Assembly (NCBI RefSeq): GCF_009649735.1 | Contig: NZ_WJNH01000003.1 | Coordinates: 124,001-188,000, forward strand | Direction: 5' to 3' | Origin: Salinibacillus xinjiangensis | GTDB lineage: Bacteria; Bacillota; Bacilli; Bacillales; Alkalibacillaceae | Length of the DNA stretch: 64,000 bases | Shown here: one piece after another, positions 34,279-43,363 of the stretch | How the letters are laid out: the number at the start of each line of letters is the position of its first letter | Position numbering within the stretch: position 1 is the stretch's first letter | Position numbers and translations under genes: made by a program | Notes under the pieces: generated by a model | What the model was told of the DNA's origin: nothing | Databases searched by the model: none | What the model saw: the letters and a program-made list of their open reading frames with translations, nothing else

Positions 34279-34676
34279 AAAATTTAGTGGAAATAAAACC
34301 AGGCGAATACTTAGAGGAAATTACCTTAAATCCAGTTAGCAGAATTGAATTAATCAAATATGCCGGAGCATCAGGCGACTTCAATCCCATCCATACAATC
34401 GATGAAGAAGCTGAGAAAGCGGGATTGCCAGGAATCATAGCACACGGTATGTGGACAATGGGTAATCTTGGGAAACTCTTCACGCCATATTATGAAGAGG
34501 GGTTTATCAGAGACTATCAGATTCGCTTTGCAGGCATGGTCTTTTTGAATGATGTCTTGACACTAAAAGCGATTCTAGAAGAACGAAATGATGAAAACCT
34601 AGTTTTTGATGTCAAGGTAGTGAATCAGGATGGGAAAGAAGTGATTAAAGGGAAAGTAAGGTTTGTAATTGATTAG
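34275..34676 (+). CDS. MaoC-type (R)-specific enoyl-CoA hydratase, catalytic half
   Basis: 133 residues. The hydratase-2 motif is complete: YAGASGDFNPIHTIDEEAEK (Asp, Asn, His), then AGLPGIIAHGMWTMG. Paired by four-base overlap with the FAS1-like half. Such split hydratases act in steroid side-chain and branched acyl-CoA breakdown, on bulky substrates that the crotonase-type hydratase (36971) would not accept; having both types in one operon suggests at least two different enoyl-CoA intermediates (inference). Confidence 0.88.
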   Translation: MKNLVEIKPGEYLEEITLNPVSRIELIKYAGASGDFNPIHTIDEEAEKAGLPGIIAHGMWTMGNLGKLFTPYYEEGFIRDYQIRFAGMVFLNDVLTLKAILEERNDENLVFDVKVVNQDGKEVIKGKVRFVID

Positions 34677-34981
34677 GTTAGGTGAACCGGTAGCTCAGGA
34701 CACGGTGAGTGGGTGAAGGGCTGAAGAACAATGCCATTATGCTAAAAAGTCGACTATAAATGCTGAAAACCAATGCAAATGCTGAAGAAGGGTGCTCATC
34801 AGGTAAACATAAGCAGGGTTCTACTAAAGCACGGCACTTATTCGCTAAAGAGAGAGCGGCAAATGCTGAACCCACCCAGCACCGCACACCTGGCTGCCCA
34901 GTATGAACCACTTAGCTAAAAATCCCTAGCAAAGCGAACTATAAAGAAATTGAATATTCAGAAATAAAAGGAGGAATCTTT
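34677..34981. other. 305-base intergenic gap with recurring GCTGAA/GCTAAA words
   Basis: The only long gap within the operon. It has no plausible gene, but the words GCTGAA and GCTAAA recur about seven times on the plus strand (near 34717, 34740, 34760, 34780, 34842, 34865 and 34914) with irregular spacing. It could be an untranslated spacer, a decayed coding segment or an RNA element. Confidence 0.5.
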
Positions 34982-35755
34982 ATGCACGTCAAAGAGCTTT
35001 TTGACCTAAAAGGAAAAACAGCCATCGTAACAGGTGGTGGCCGTGGCCTTGGCAGACAGATTGCCGAAACCTTTGCCGAGGCGAACGCCAATGTTGTTGT
35101 TTGTTCCCGAAAAGAAGAGAATTGTCAGGAGACAAGTGAGTATCTGCAGTCGCTTGGTGTGGAGTCCATAGCACTAAAATGCGATATAACTAATTCAGAT
35201 GATATTGATCAAGTCATTGATAGAACTTTAGAGAATTTCGGAAGCATTGATATTTTAGTGAATAATAGTGGCGCATCTTGGGGGGCACCTGTTGAAGAGA
35301 TGCCATTGGAGGCGTTTCAAAAGGTGATGAATGTCAATGTGGTGGGGACGTTTTTGATGTCTCAGGCAGTTGGCAAAGTGATGACAGAGCAGCAATCCGG
35401 CAAAATTATTAACATTGCTTCGGTTGCTGGTTTAAAAGGTTCAGACCCTCGAATGATGGACGCGATTGGCTATAATACGAGCAAGGGTGCGGTAATTACG
35501 TTTACCAGGGATTTGGCGGTGAAATGGGGACCGCGTGGAATCTATGTCAATGCGATTGCACCTGGCTTTTTCCCAACGAAAATGACGAAGGTAGTGCTTG
35601 AAGAAAAGGGTGACGTCATGCGTGAGTTTACACCACTTCGGAAGTTCGGTGGGGAGAATGATTTAAAGGGGGCTGCCTTATATCTAGCCTCACGTGCATC
35701 TGATTTTGTCACGGGTGAAACCATCTGTGTAGATGGGGGAACAAATGCGACGTAA
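34982..35755 (+). CDS. Short-chain dehydrogenase/reductase 2
   Basis: 257 residues. TGGGRGLGRQ cofactor motif (about 19), NNSG at about 94, catalytic Ser and Y-x3-K in IGYNTSKGAV. The HVKELFDLKGKTAIVTGGGR opening and C-terminal FVTGETICVDGGTNAT resemble gluconate 5-dehydrogenase and related polyol/hydroxyacyl enzymes. It opens the second half of the operon after the long gap. The exact alcohol substrate is unknown; it could oxidise a ring or side-chain hydroxyl or a second 3-hydroxyacyl-CoA. Confidence 0.9.
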   Translation: MHVKELFDLKGKTAIVTGGGRGLGRQIAETFAEANANVVVCSRKEENCQETSEYLQSLGVESIALKCDITNSDDIDQVIDRTLENFGSIDILVNNSGASWGAPVEEMPLEAFQKVMNVNVVGTFLMSQAVGKVMTEQQSGKIINIASVAGLKGSDPRMMDAIGYNTSKGAVITFTRDLAVKWGPRGIYVNAIAPGFFPTKMTKVVLEEKGDVMREFTPLRKFGGENDLKGAALYLASRASDFVTGETICVDGGTNAT

Positions 35756-35787
35756 ATTCAACAGGTAATCGATAAGGGGGAATTTAA

Positions 35788-36957
35788 ATGAATCGAGATG
35801 CAGTAATTGTATCTGCCGTTCGAACACCGATTGCTAGACAGGGAGGTTCTTTAGCGTCTGTTCCTGCTCATGTTTTCGGTGCCGAGGTCATTAAGAAAGC
35901 GGTGCAGCGAGCAAGGGTTAGACCGGAAATGATTGATGATGTGATTTTTGGAAATGTACTGAGTGGAGGAGGGAATATTGCTCGGTTAACGGCGTTACAG
36001 ACAGAATTATCCATCCAAATTCCAGGACTTACAGTAGACCGTCAATGTGGATCAGGTATTAATGCGGTGGCGCTTGCTGCTCAAGCTATCCGAGCAGGAG
36101 CGGGGGATGTTTATATAGCGGGAGGGACTGAAAGCATGAGTCGGGCTCCATATCTTATGGACCGACCAGAGCGAGCTTATAGCCCCGTTCCTCCAAACAT
36201 TCGTAAATCCCAGCTTTCACCGACAGAAATTGGAAATCCGCCAATGGGCATTACGGCAGAAAATTTAGCGGAAAAATATGAGATTAGTAGAGTAGAACAG
36301 GATGAGTTTGCCTTCACAAGTCAACGACGAATGGCAAGGGCGATGGAGGAAGGTCGATTTGACGACCAAATTGTGCCAATCGAAGTTCCGACTCGTAAAG
36401 GAGAGCCGATTATATTCGATACTGATGAACACCCTCGTCCACAAACGACATTAGAGGGGCTAGCAAAGCTAAAGCCTGCCTTTAAGAAAGATGGAAGTGT
36501 GACAGCAGGAAGCAGTTCTGGCTTAAATGATGCAGCATCAGCCCTTGTCATCATGTCGCGACAAAAGGCCAATTCTCTAGGCCTACAACCAATGGCCACG
36601 ATTCGAGAAACAGCGGTTGCCGGTGTAGATCCAAATATCATGGGGATTGGTCCTGTCCCAGCAACAAAAATGGTGATGGAACAATCAGGCCTGCAACTTG
36701 AGGATATGGATTTCATCGAGCTTAATGAGGCGTTTGCTGCTCAAGTGCTAGCGGTGAATCGTGAATTAAATATGGACATAGATAAAGTGAATGTCAATGG
36801 TGGTGCGATTGCCCATGGTCATCCCCTAGGGGCCACAGGTGCCATTTTAATGACCAAGGCGGTGTATGAGCTAAACCGTACAGATGGCAAATATGCCCTC
36901 ATTTCAGCCTGTATTGGTGGAGGTCAAGGCATCTCTACCATAATCGAACGTGAATAA
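35788..36957 (+). CDS. Acetyl-CoA acyltransferase (thiolase) 2
   Basis: 389 residues. Nucleophile Cys in VDRQCGSGINAVALA (about 86), His in 'GGAIAHGHPLGATGAILM', and C-terminal Cys in SACIGGGQGIST. The overall plan is that of thiolase 1, and both contain the [24 protein letters not shown] segment; they are paralogues within one operon but clearly diverged. Ribosome site AAGGGGG. It probably cleaves a later or structurally different 3-oxoacyl-CoA. Confidence 0.92.
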   Translation: MNRDAVIVSAVRTPIARQGGSLASVPAHVFGAEVIKKAVQRARVRPEMIDDVIFGNVLSGGGNIARLTALQTELSIQIPGLTVDRQCGSGINAVALAAQAIRAGAGDVYIAGGTESMSRAPYLMDRPERAYSPVPPNIRKSQLSPTEIGNPPMGITAENLAEKYEISRVEQDEFAFTSQRRMARAMEEGRFDDQIVPIEVPTRKGEPIIFDTDEHPRPQTTLEGLAKLKPAFKKDGSVTAGSSSGLNDAASALVIMSRQKANSLGLQPMATIRETAVAGVDPNIMGIGPVPATKMVMEQSGLQLEDMDFIELNEAFAAQVLAVNRELNMDIDKVNVNGGAIAHGHPLGATGAILMTKAVYELNRTDGKYALISACIGGGQGISTIIERE

Positions 36958-36970
36958 GGAGGAGTTTCAT

Positions 36971-37777
36971 ATGAAAGGAAAGGTAACCATGGAACAGATA
37001 GAAACCAACGATTTACAGGTCAAAAAGAAGGAGGGGGTGATGTATCTTACCCTGCATCGCCCTGATCGTTTGAATGCGTTCAGCGCAGAGATGATTCAAG
37101 GTTTAATCACAGCTATTCGCCAAGCCAAAACAGATGATACGGTTCGGGTCATAACCATTTCAGGTTCAGGACGATCTTTTAGCGCTGGTGGAGATGTCAA
37201 AACCATGGGGAAGGCCAATTCTCTTGACACCTACGACCATATTGGTACCTTAAATGAACTGATTCTAGCGATGAGAGATGTACCCAAACCCATTATCGCT
37301 GCCGTACATGGGTATGCAGCAGGCGCGGGTTTTAATCTTGCGTTAGCCTGTGACATGATTTTGGCGGCAGAAGGAAGTCAATTTGTATTAAGTTTTTCTA
37401 AGGTGGGTCTGATTTCCGACGGGGGAGGCCTATATTTCCTTCCAAGATTAATTGGTCCATATCGAGCTAAAGAGCTCTTCCTAAACGGCGAACCTATCAA
37501 AGTTGATAAGGCCTTTGAACTGGGAATTGTCAATCACATTTATCCACTTCACGAGTTTGATAGCAAGGTGAATGAATTTGTCACCCAAATCGCAGCTGGA
37601 CCATCTAAGGCCTATGGATTCATGAAAAGAATTGCCGATCAATCTCTACATTCTAGCTTAGACGAAATTTTAGAAATGGAGCGAATCACTCAAGCTACAG
37701 TTGTAACCACAAAGGATCATCAGGAGGGAGTTCAAGCTTTTAAGGAAAAACGAACAGCACATTTTAAAGGGAACTAA
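36971..37777 (+). CDS. Enoyl-CoA hydratase/isomerase (crotonase family)
   Basis: 268 residues. LHRPDRLNAFSAEMIQGL opens the fold. The oxyanion-hole segments are ISGSGRSFSAGGDVKTM and AAVHGYAAGAGFNLALACDM. In canonical hydratases two Glu do the chemistry; here the first position reads 'AAGAGFNLA' and the second GLISDGGGLYFLPRLIG, so Glu is replaced by Phe-Asn and Asp-Gly. As with PaaG/PaaB-like members, it may be an isomerase or ring-opening hydratase rather than a simple hydratase. ATG 36971 follows AAGGAGGAG. Confidence 0.85.
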   Translation: MKGKVTMEQIETNDLQVKKKEGVMYLTLHRPDRLNAFSAEMIQGLITAIRQAKTDDTVRVITISGSGRSFSAGGDVKTMGKANSLDTYDHIGTLNELILAMRDVPKPIIAAVHGYAAGAGFNLALACDMILAAEGSQFVLSFSKVGLISDGGGLYFLPRLIGPYRAKELFLNGEPIKVDKAFELGIVNHIYPLHEFDSKVNEFVTQIAAGPSKAYGFMKRIADQSLHSSLDEILEMERITQATVVTTKDHQEGVQAFKEKRTAHFKGN

Positions 37778-37795
37778 CCACTGTCAACTTACAAA

Positions 37796-37810
37796 ATGTA
37801 AACGTTTCCA
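37796..37810. promoter_or_regulatory. cre site (CcpA operator)
   Basis: ATGTAAACGTTTCCA matches the cre consensus WTGNAANCGNWNNCW at every fixed position. It lies between the hydratase gene and the importer genes, 34 bases before the permease start. It likely blocks readthrough or an internal promoter when preferred sugars are present. Confidence 0.7.
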
Positions 37811-37843
37811 CGCGTGTAGACCTTGACGAAGGGGGAAAGGAAA

Positions 37844-38707
37844 TTGGATGTACTGTTTCAACAGCTGTTTAATGGATTGACGGTTGGGAGTGTGTATAGC
37901 TTAGTCGCCTTAGGACTAACGCTTGTCTATGGAATCTTACACATCCCCAATTTTGCTCATGGTGCCCTCTACATGGTCGGGGCCTATATTACTTACACAA
38001 TGATGACATCCTTGGGACTGCATTATGTCTTTGCCATTGTGGTCTCCATTATATCCGTGGGGCTCATCAGTGTATTGATGGAACGAATCGTATTCCACCC
38101 ATTACGAGATTCCACACCGATTCAACACAAGGTAGCAGCTATAGGGGTTCTGCTCTTTTTAGAGGCATTGGCTCATTACATTTGGGGGGCTGATTATCAG
38201 CAAATGGTTACGCCTTATGGGCAAGTGATTGAAGTTTTTGGCTTAACCTTAACGATGCAACGAATTCTTATCGTGGTCACAGCCATTGTGGCGATGATTT
38301 TACTCTATTTATTCCTGAAGAAAACATACACTGGGGCTAGTATAATTGCGATGGCTCAGAATCGTGAAGGTGCCCATTTAATGGGGATCAATACGAACAA
38401 AGTCGCTATGCTAACCTTTTTCATTGCAGGTGTTCTAGCAGCACTTGGAGCTTCCTTAACCTCACCAATTAATCTTGTATTCCCCAGTATGGGGCATCTC
38501 GTCATTTTAAAAGCATTTGTCATCATTATCATAGGTGGAATGGGAAGTATTCCAGGAGCCATACTGGGTGGGTATATTCTAGGATTCAGTGAAAGCATTG
38601 GGGCTACCTACATCTCCAGTGATTATAGCGACATTATTGCCTTCGTCTTACTTATCATCATTTTAACAATCAAGCCACAGGGCATTTTTGCAAAGGGGGA
38701 AGCATAA
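37844..38707 (+). CDS. Branched-chain amino acid-type ABC permease (LivH)
   Basis: 287 residues with about eight membrane helices. FNGLTVGSVYSLVALGLTLV and the 'IPNFAHGALYMVGAYITY' segment are diagnostic of LivH permeases. The conserved EAA-like cytoplasmic loop is MAQNREGAHLMGINTNKVAM. TTG 37844 follows AAGGGGGAAAGG. The five-gene Liv module that starts here would import the operon's carboxylate substrate; Liv-type systems serve amino acids, urea, amides and aromatic or aliphatic acids. Confidence 0.9.
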   Translation: MDVLFQQLFNGLTVGSVYSLVALGLTLVYGILHIPNFAHGALYMVGAYITYTMMTSLGLHYVFAIVVSIISVGLISVLMERIVFHPLRDSTPIQHKVAAIGVLLFLEALAHYIWGADYQQMVTPYGQVIEVFGLTLTMQRILIVVTAIVAMILLYLFLKKTYTGASIIAMAQNREGAHLMGINTNKVAMLTFFIAGVLAALGASLTSPINLVFPSMGHLVILKAFVIIIIGGMGSIPGAILGGYILGFSESIGATYISSDYSDIIAFVLLIIILTIKPQGIFAKGEA

Positions 38708-39703
38708 ATGGCAGCAATCTTTTCCAAACGAAATGTTGTGATTGGTTTAATCGTTTTGGCAGCTCTTTTCCCTTATGTAGCGAGAAATGATTATTACCTA
38801 CATGTGCTAACACTTGCCTTTATTTGGATGATAGCCGTCTATGGGTTAAATTTATTAGCCGGATTTACAGGGTATTTATCCTTAGCACATGCTGGTTTTT
38901 TCGCAATTGGTGCTTATGCTTTAGGGCTGTTGACAGTGAAAGCAGAAATGGGATTTTGGCCTGCCTTTTTACTAGCACCCGTTATTACAACGGGGATTGG
39001 CTTTCTGGTCGGGATCATTGCCCTTCGAACGAAAGAGCACTTTTTTGCCATCTACACGTTATGTGTAGGCTATATAATTTATCTCGTGATTGACAAATGG
39101 GAAGGGCTGACAGGAGGTGTACGTGGGCTAATCGGCATTCCGGCTCCTGCTGACATTGGACCGATTTCCCTCTCCACACCTATAGCTCAGTATTACTTTG
39201 TACTTACCATACTATTATTGGTCATTCTAGTGATCTACCGAATCATCCATTCCCTAACAGGAAAAACCTTTATTGCTATTCGTAATAGTGAAGATCTAGC
39301 ACTATCATTAGGTATTTCCACCATCAAAAATAAATTACTTTCCTTTGTTCTATCCACATTTTTTGCGGGGGTAGCTGGTGCTTTATATGCGTCGTTCATT
39401 CGATTTATCGGGCCAGACATAGGCAATTTAAACATCACCTTTGATTTACTCGTGTATATGATTGTGGGCGGCATCGGAACTCTATCAGGTCCCATTGTTG
39501 GAACATTACTCATTGTTTGGTTATCGCAAAATCTGCAATTTTTACAGGATTATCGAATGTTAATTTTTGGTCCCTTATTAACCCTAATTGTCATTTTCTC
39601 TCCTAGAGGGATTGTGGGTTTCATTGCCGGTTGGTTTACTAATTGGAAGCTCCGGCGAAAAGTAAATATAAACCAAGCTCAAGAACAAGCCGAGGAGGTG
39701 TAA
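38708..39703 (+). CDS. Branched-chain amino acid-type ABC permease (LivM)
   Basis: 331 residues, starting directly after the LivH stop. LivM hallmarks: YGLNLLAGFTGYLSLAHAGF, GIIALRTKEHFFAIYTLCVG and the loop AIRNSEDLALSLGISTIKNK. About nine membrane helices; the C-terminal tail is basic and cytoplasmic. It pairs with LivH to form the channel. Confidence 0.9.
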   Translation: MAAIFSKRNVVIGLIVLAALFPYVARNDYYLHVLTLAFIWMIAVYGLNLLAGFTGYLSLAHAGFFAIGAYALGLLTVKAEMGFWPAFLLAPVITTGIGFLVGIIALRTKEHFFAIYTLCVGYIIYLVIDKWEGLTGGVRGLIGIPAPADIGPISLSTPIAQYYFVLTILLLVILVIYRIIHSLTGKTFIAIRNSEDLALSLGISTIKNKLLSFVLSTFFAGVAGALYASFIRFIGPDIGNLNITFDLLVYMIVGGIGTLSGPIVGTLLIVWLSQNLQFLQDYRMLIFGPLLTLIVIFSPRGIVGFIAGWFTNWKLRRKVNINQAQEQAEEV

Positions 39704-39708
39704 ACGTC

Positions 39709-40470
39709 ATGTTAGAAACCCGTAAACTAACCAAACAGTTTGGAGGACTAGTGGCGGTGAAGGATGTAGACTTCTCTCTAGAACACGGAAAAATAAACGC
39801 AATTATCGGCCCAAATGGTGCAGGCAAATCTACTTTCTTCAATGTTGTAAGTGGACTGTATCGTCCTACTTCAGGGCAAGTCATCTACAAAGGAAAAGAC
39901 ATCTCCAAGCTACCTGCCAATAAAGTGGCAGAACTAGGTATAGCCAGAACCTTTCAAACTACCCATTTATTCGAAATGGCCACTGTTTTTGATAATGTTG
40001 TCGTCGGTCATCGCTTACGGACCCAATCAAACCTTCTAGATTCGATTTTCCGGACAAAGCGATTAAAGCAGGAAGAAGAAAAGTGCAAGGAAAAGGCACT
40101 AGAGGTCTTGAAATTCGTAGGACTGTCCAAGTCTGTCGATCGAATGGTCACGAACATTTCACAAGAAGAAAAAAAACGAGTCGCTTTTGCACTTGCACTG
40201 GCTACAGACCCTGAGATTGTGTTTCTTGATGAACCAACAGCTGGCATTAACCCTGATGAAACCGCAGAGCTATCTCAACTAATGGAAAAAATGGCTCAGC
40301 AAGGTATCACTATCTGTCTTATTGAGCACAAAATGCAGATGATTATGAAACTAGCTGAGAAAATTATGGTGCTGAACTATGGCGAGAAAATTGCAGAAGG
40401 AACACCTGACGAGATTAACCATAATGAGGAAGTCATCAAGGCCTATTTAGGAGGGAGTGCGAGTGCTTAG
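39709..40470 (+). CDS. ABC transporter ATPase (LivG)
   Basis: 253 residues. Walker A GPNGAGKST (about 37-45), Q-loop in ARTFQTTHLF, signature NISQEEKKRVAFALALATDP, Walker B IVFLDEPTAGINPDE and H-loop IEHKMQM. The signature reads ISQEE rather than LSGGQ: a notable deviation, though LivG-type proteins often vary here. ATG 39709 follows GAGGAGGTG. Overlaps the next gene by eight bases. Confidence 0.9.
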   Translation: MLETRKLTKQFGGLVAVKDVDFSLEHGKINAIIGPNGAGKSTFFNVVSGLYRPTSGQVIYKGKDISKLPANKVAELGIARTFQTTHLFEMATVFDNVVVGHRLRTQSNLLDSIFRTKRLKQEEEKCKEKALEVLKFVGLSKSVDRMVTNISQEEKKRVAFALALATDPEIVFLDEPTAGINPDETAELSQLMEKMAQQGITICLIEHKMQMIMKLAEKIMVLNYGEKIAEGTPDEINHNEEVIKAYLGGSASA

Positions 40471-41170
40471 TTTAAGGGATGTTTCCGTACAATATGGAAA
40501 TTACACAGCGATCCAAAATATTAATATCGAAGTGAGGTCAGGGGAAATTGTCGTGCTACTTGGAGCCAATGGCGCAGGAAAAAGCACCACTTTTCGAACC
40601 ATAAGTGGCTTGAATAAACCTGCAACTGGAGACATTTTTTTTGAAGGGTCCTCGATCTGTTCTCTAACCCCTGACAAAATTGTGAAGGCGGGGATAGTTC
40701 AATGCGCTGAAGATAGAAAGCTTTTTCCTGAAATGAGTGTACAAGAAAACCTGATGATGGGGGCTTATGTACATCGTAGAAAGAAAAAAGAGATCAAGCA
40801 CACCTTAGAAGAAGTGTTTGAATTATTCCCTATTCTCCATGAAAAACGAAATCAAGCAGCAGGAAGTTTGAGTGGAGGACAGCAACAAATGCTGGCGATT
40901 GGGAGAGCGTTAATGTCGAAACCCGAATTAATGCTCCTCGATGAACCCTCCATTGGCTTGGCTCCATTAATAGTCGAGCAGATGTTTGAAAGCATACAAC
41001 AGATCAATCAGGATGGAACAACCATTCTGTTAGCAGAACAAAATGCTCATGCCGCCTTAAGTATCGCGAATAAAGGATATGTCTATGAAAATGGCAACAT
41101 TGTCGTGGAGGGGAGTTCAAAGGAATTATTTGCAAATGAGGAAGTTCGCAAAGCCTATATCGGGGCTTAG
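40463..41170 (+). CDS. ABC transporter ATPase (LivF)
   Basis: 235 residues. Walker A GANGAGKST, signature SLSGGQQQMLAIGRALMSKP, Walker B LMLLDEPSIGLAPL and AEQNAHAALSIA at the H-loop, where LivF proteins have Gln-Asn in place of the usual His. GTG 40463 lies six bases after GGAGGGA; GTG 40457 is an alternative. Partner of LivG. Confidence 0.9.
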   Translation: MLSLRDVSVQYGNYTAIQNINIEVRSGEIVVLLGANGAGKSTTFRTISGLNKPATGDIFFEGSSICSLTPDKIVKAGIVQCAEDRKLFPEMSVQENLMMGAYVHRRKKKEIKHTLEEVFELFPILHEKRNQAAGSLSGGQQQMLAIGRALMSKPELMLLDEPSIGLAPLIVEQMFESIQQINQDGTTILLAEQNAHAALSIANKGYVYENGNIVVEGSSKELFANEEVRKAYIGA

Positions 41171-41203
41171 CGACTCTATTATGATAAAAAAGGAGGAAGT
41201 AAT

Positions 41204-42403
41204 ATGAGAAAAGCATTATATCTGATGGGTTTAATCACCTTGATGTTCATGTTGGCTGCTTGTTCTGAGTCCAATGAAACAGGTGGGGGAGACAATGGAG
41301 AAAGTGGTAATAGTGGAGGCCAGTCAGAAGGGGTTGTCAATATTGGCTATAGTGGGCCATTGAGCGGGCCAGCTGCCTATTATGGGGAAAACACACTAAG
41401 TGGGTTAGAGATGGCTGTAGAAGAAATTAATGAAGAAGGTTTTGAAGTAGATGGTACGACCTACAAGATTAACTTGGAAACGCTGGACGATCAATACCTA
41501 CCGAATGAAACGGCCGCAAACGCAAAGAGATTAAAACAGGAGCATGATACACCAATTATTTTCACGCCTCATAGCGGAGGAATCGCCGCCCTTCAAGTAT
41601 TCAACGAGCAGGAGGAATTTATTGTTGCCGCTTATTCAAGTGAACCAGCCATAACGGAAGCAGGGAATTCTCTAACCGTAAGAATCCCTCCTAATTACGA
41701 AGGGTACCTTGAGCCCTTTACGAATTATCAAATGGAGCGGTTTGGACCGAAGCTTGCGGCACTACCACCGGTTACCCAATATGGTCAAGATTGGGCTGAA
41801 GCCTTAATTCCACACTGGGAAGAGCAAGGCGGGGAAGTTGTGTATAATTCGTCCATTGATTTCTCAAAGGATACCGATTTCTTTACGATGTTAACCAATG
41901 CCCTTGAGGCCGATCCCGATGTCTTATTTATTGGTGGACCATCTGAGCCTACTGCTAAAGTCGCCCAGCAGGCTAGAGAGTTAGGTTTTGAAGGTGGCTT
42001 TATGGTCATGGACCAAGCGAAACTAGATGAAATGAAGGCTGTAATGGGCGGCTCTTATGAACCATTAGAAGGTGCGATTGGGACCATGCCATTAGTGAAT
42101 GCTGATTATCCAGGTTCAGCAGACTTTGTGGAGAAATATCGGGCAACCCATGATAAAGACCCGGGTTCAGAGGCCGGATTCCACTATCTCTCCATGTATG
42201 TGTTTGTAGAGGCAATGAAAGCTTCAGGTACAGTCGATGATGCGAAGGCCATTCATGAACATATCCAAGACGGATTAGACGCCCTTCCAGATGATAAAAA
42301 GGTTTACGAGATTCCTAGTATTGGTGAAAATGGAGGATTTGAAATTAACACGAGTGTAGCTGCCGTTGAGGACGGACAGATCACGCCGATTGCCCTTGAT
42401 TAG
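41204..42403 (+). CDS. ABC transporter substrate-binding lipoprotein (LivK/LivJ-like)
   Basis: 399 residues. A lipoprotein signal with lipobox LAAC (Cys20), a Gly/Ser/Glu-rich linker, then a periplasmic-binding fold type I: 'VVNIGYSGPLSGPAAYYGEN', FTPHSGGIAALQVF, DPDVLFIGGPSEPTAKVAQQ. It captures the substrate outside the membrane for LivHMGF. It is the last gene of the sigma-54 operon and is followed by a terminator. The diverged ligand-contacting loops give no clear clue to the ligand. Confidence 0.92.
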   Translation: MRKALYLMGLITLMFMLAACSESNETGGGDNGESGNSGGQSEGVVNIGYSGPLSGPAAYYGENTLSGLEMAVEEINEEGFEVDGTTYKINLETLDDQYLPNETAANAKRLKQEHDTPIIFTPHSGGIAALQVFNEQEEFIVAAYSSEPAITEAGNSLTVRIPPNYEGYLEPFTNYQMERFGPKLAALPPVTQYGQDWAEALIPHWEEQGGEVVYNSSIDFSKDTDFFTMLTNALEADPDVLFIGGPSEPTAKVAQQARELGFEGGFMVMDQAKLDEMKAVMGGSYEPLEGAIGTMPLVNADYPGSADFVEKYRATHDKDPGSEAGFHYLSMYVFVEAMKASGTVDDAKAIHEHIQDGLDALPDDKKVYEIPSIGENGGFEINTSVAAVEDGQITPIALD

Positions 42404-42484
42404 CTGCTAGAGAAAATTCGACATTCATTTTGGTCAAGGGTTCGGTTTTGGAGTACAAAATATGAAATAGCGCACTAATTATCA

Positions 42485-42519
42485 GACCAAATCTTATATG
42501 ATTTGGTCATTTTCTTTTT
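42485..42519 (+). terminator. Rho-independent terminator of the catabolic operon
   Basis: GACCAAATC-TTATAT-GATTTGGTC stem followed by ATTTTCTTTTT. Confidence 0.88.
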
Positions 42520-42772
42520 CTTATATGTCAGGGATTATCGGACAGTAACATTAGCATACAAAACCGCAACCCCGAAAAAACGTAATGACAATAGCAATTG
42601 TCAGCGTGGTATTTACTGCGTTAATTGGTTAGGTATTTGCTATGTTAATTTTATTGAACTAAATAAGTAATTGTCATTATATGTTAAAATGAAAATGGAA
42701 TTTGTACTTAAATTAACGTGTCAGGTTTAGTGAAACAAATAGAAAAAGCTGAATGAGAAGGGAGGACTCATC
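42520..42772. other. Intergenic region, no gene supported
   Basis: About 250 bases between the operon terminator and the DinB gene. It contains a short hydrophobic frame (MTIAIVSVVFTALIG) without a ribosome site, perhaps a decayed membrane gene, and must hold the DinB promoter. Confidence 0.35.
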
Positions 42773-43348
42773 ATGAAATCACTTTCTATCCAACATCATT
42801 TTTCTACACTGGAGAGGCAAAGGCAGATGCTTTTTCCACAGTTGAATACCTTATCCAATGAACAGTTATGGTCAAGGCCAGCTAAAGAAAAATGGGGGGT
42901 GGGTGAGTCAATCTATCATTTATATTTAATGATGAAGCTCGTCAAACATGCAGCAACACTAACAATTCCGAGCATGAAGCTATATTCTAGATTTGTGAAA
43001 GACAAACCCTTTCCGCGGGAAACATATGATATTTATCAAGAATATAAAGAAAAGAAGAAAAAAGGTATGAAGGCACCTTTTGTGTTAAACCCTCCCCAAA
43101 GGATACGATATCGATTGGATTTTAAGGAATTGCATCAACTCCTTATGAAGGAAACAGAAAAAGTGAAGAGTAAGGTAGAGCGTATAGATGAGGATATTGC
43201 GGGGCATATCGTGTTCTTTGATCCTGTTGCTCACTATCCAAATCTCATACAGGTTATTCACTTACTAGCCATTCATGAACAGCATCATTTTAGCATTATT
43301 AAAAGTGACTGGAAAAATATCCATCTACATAACGAAGAAAATACATAA
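42773..43348 (+). CDS. DinB family protein
   Basis: 191 residues, four-helix DinB_2-like fold. Metal-ligand His are in GESIYHLYLMM (about 49) and LAIHEQHHFSII (near 170). 'LSNEQLWSRPAKEKWGVGES' is the family's hallmark loop. Some relatives are bacillithiol-dependent transferases, but this one cannot be assigned a substrate. Strong site GGGAGGA. The DUF6438 gene follows after 15 bases. Confidence 0.88.
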   Translation: MKSLSIQHHFSTLERQRQMLFPQLNTLSNEQLWSRPAKEKWGVGESIYHLYLMMKLVKHAATLTIPSMKLYSRFVKDKPFPRETYDIYQEYKEKKKKGMKAPFVLNPPQRIRYRLDFKELHQLLMKETEKVKSKVERIDEDIAGHIVFFDPVAHYPNLIQVIHLLAIHEQHHFSIIKSDWKNIHLHNEENT

Positions 43349-43363
43349 CTAGGGGGAAGAGGA

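Noticed and set aside
34678-34911. A 77-codon minus-strand frame in the operon gap
   Set aside because: No ribosome site, no family pattern, and it runs against the operon; kept as a non-coding gap.
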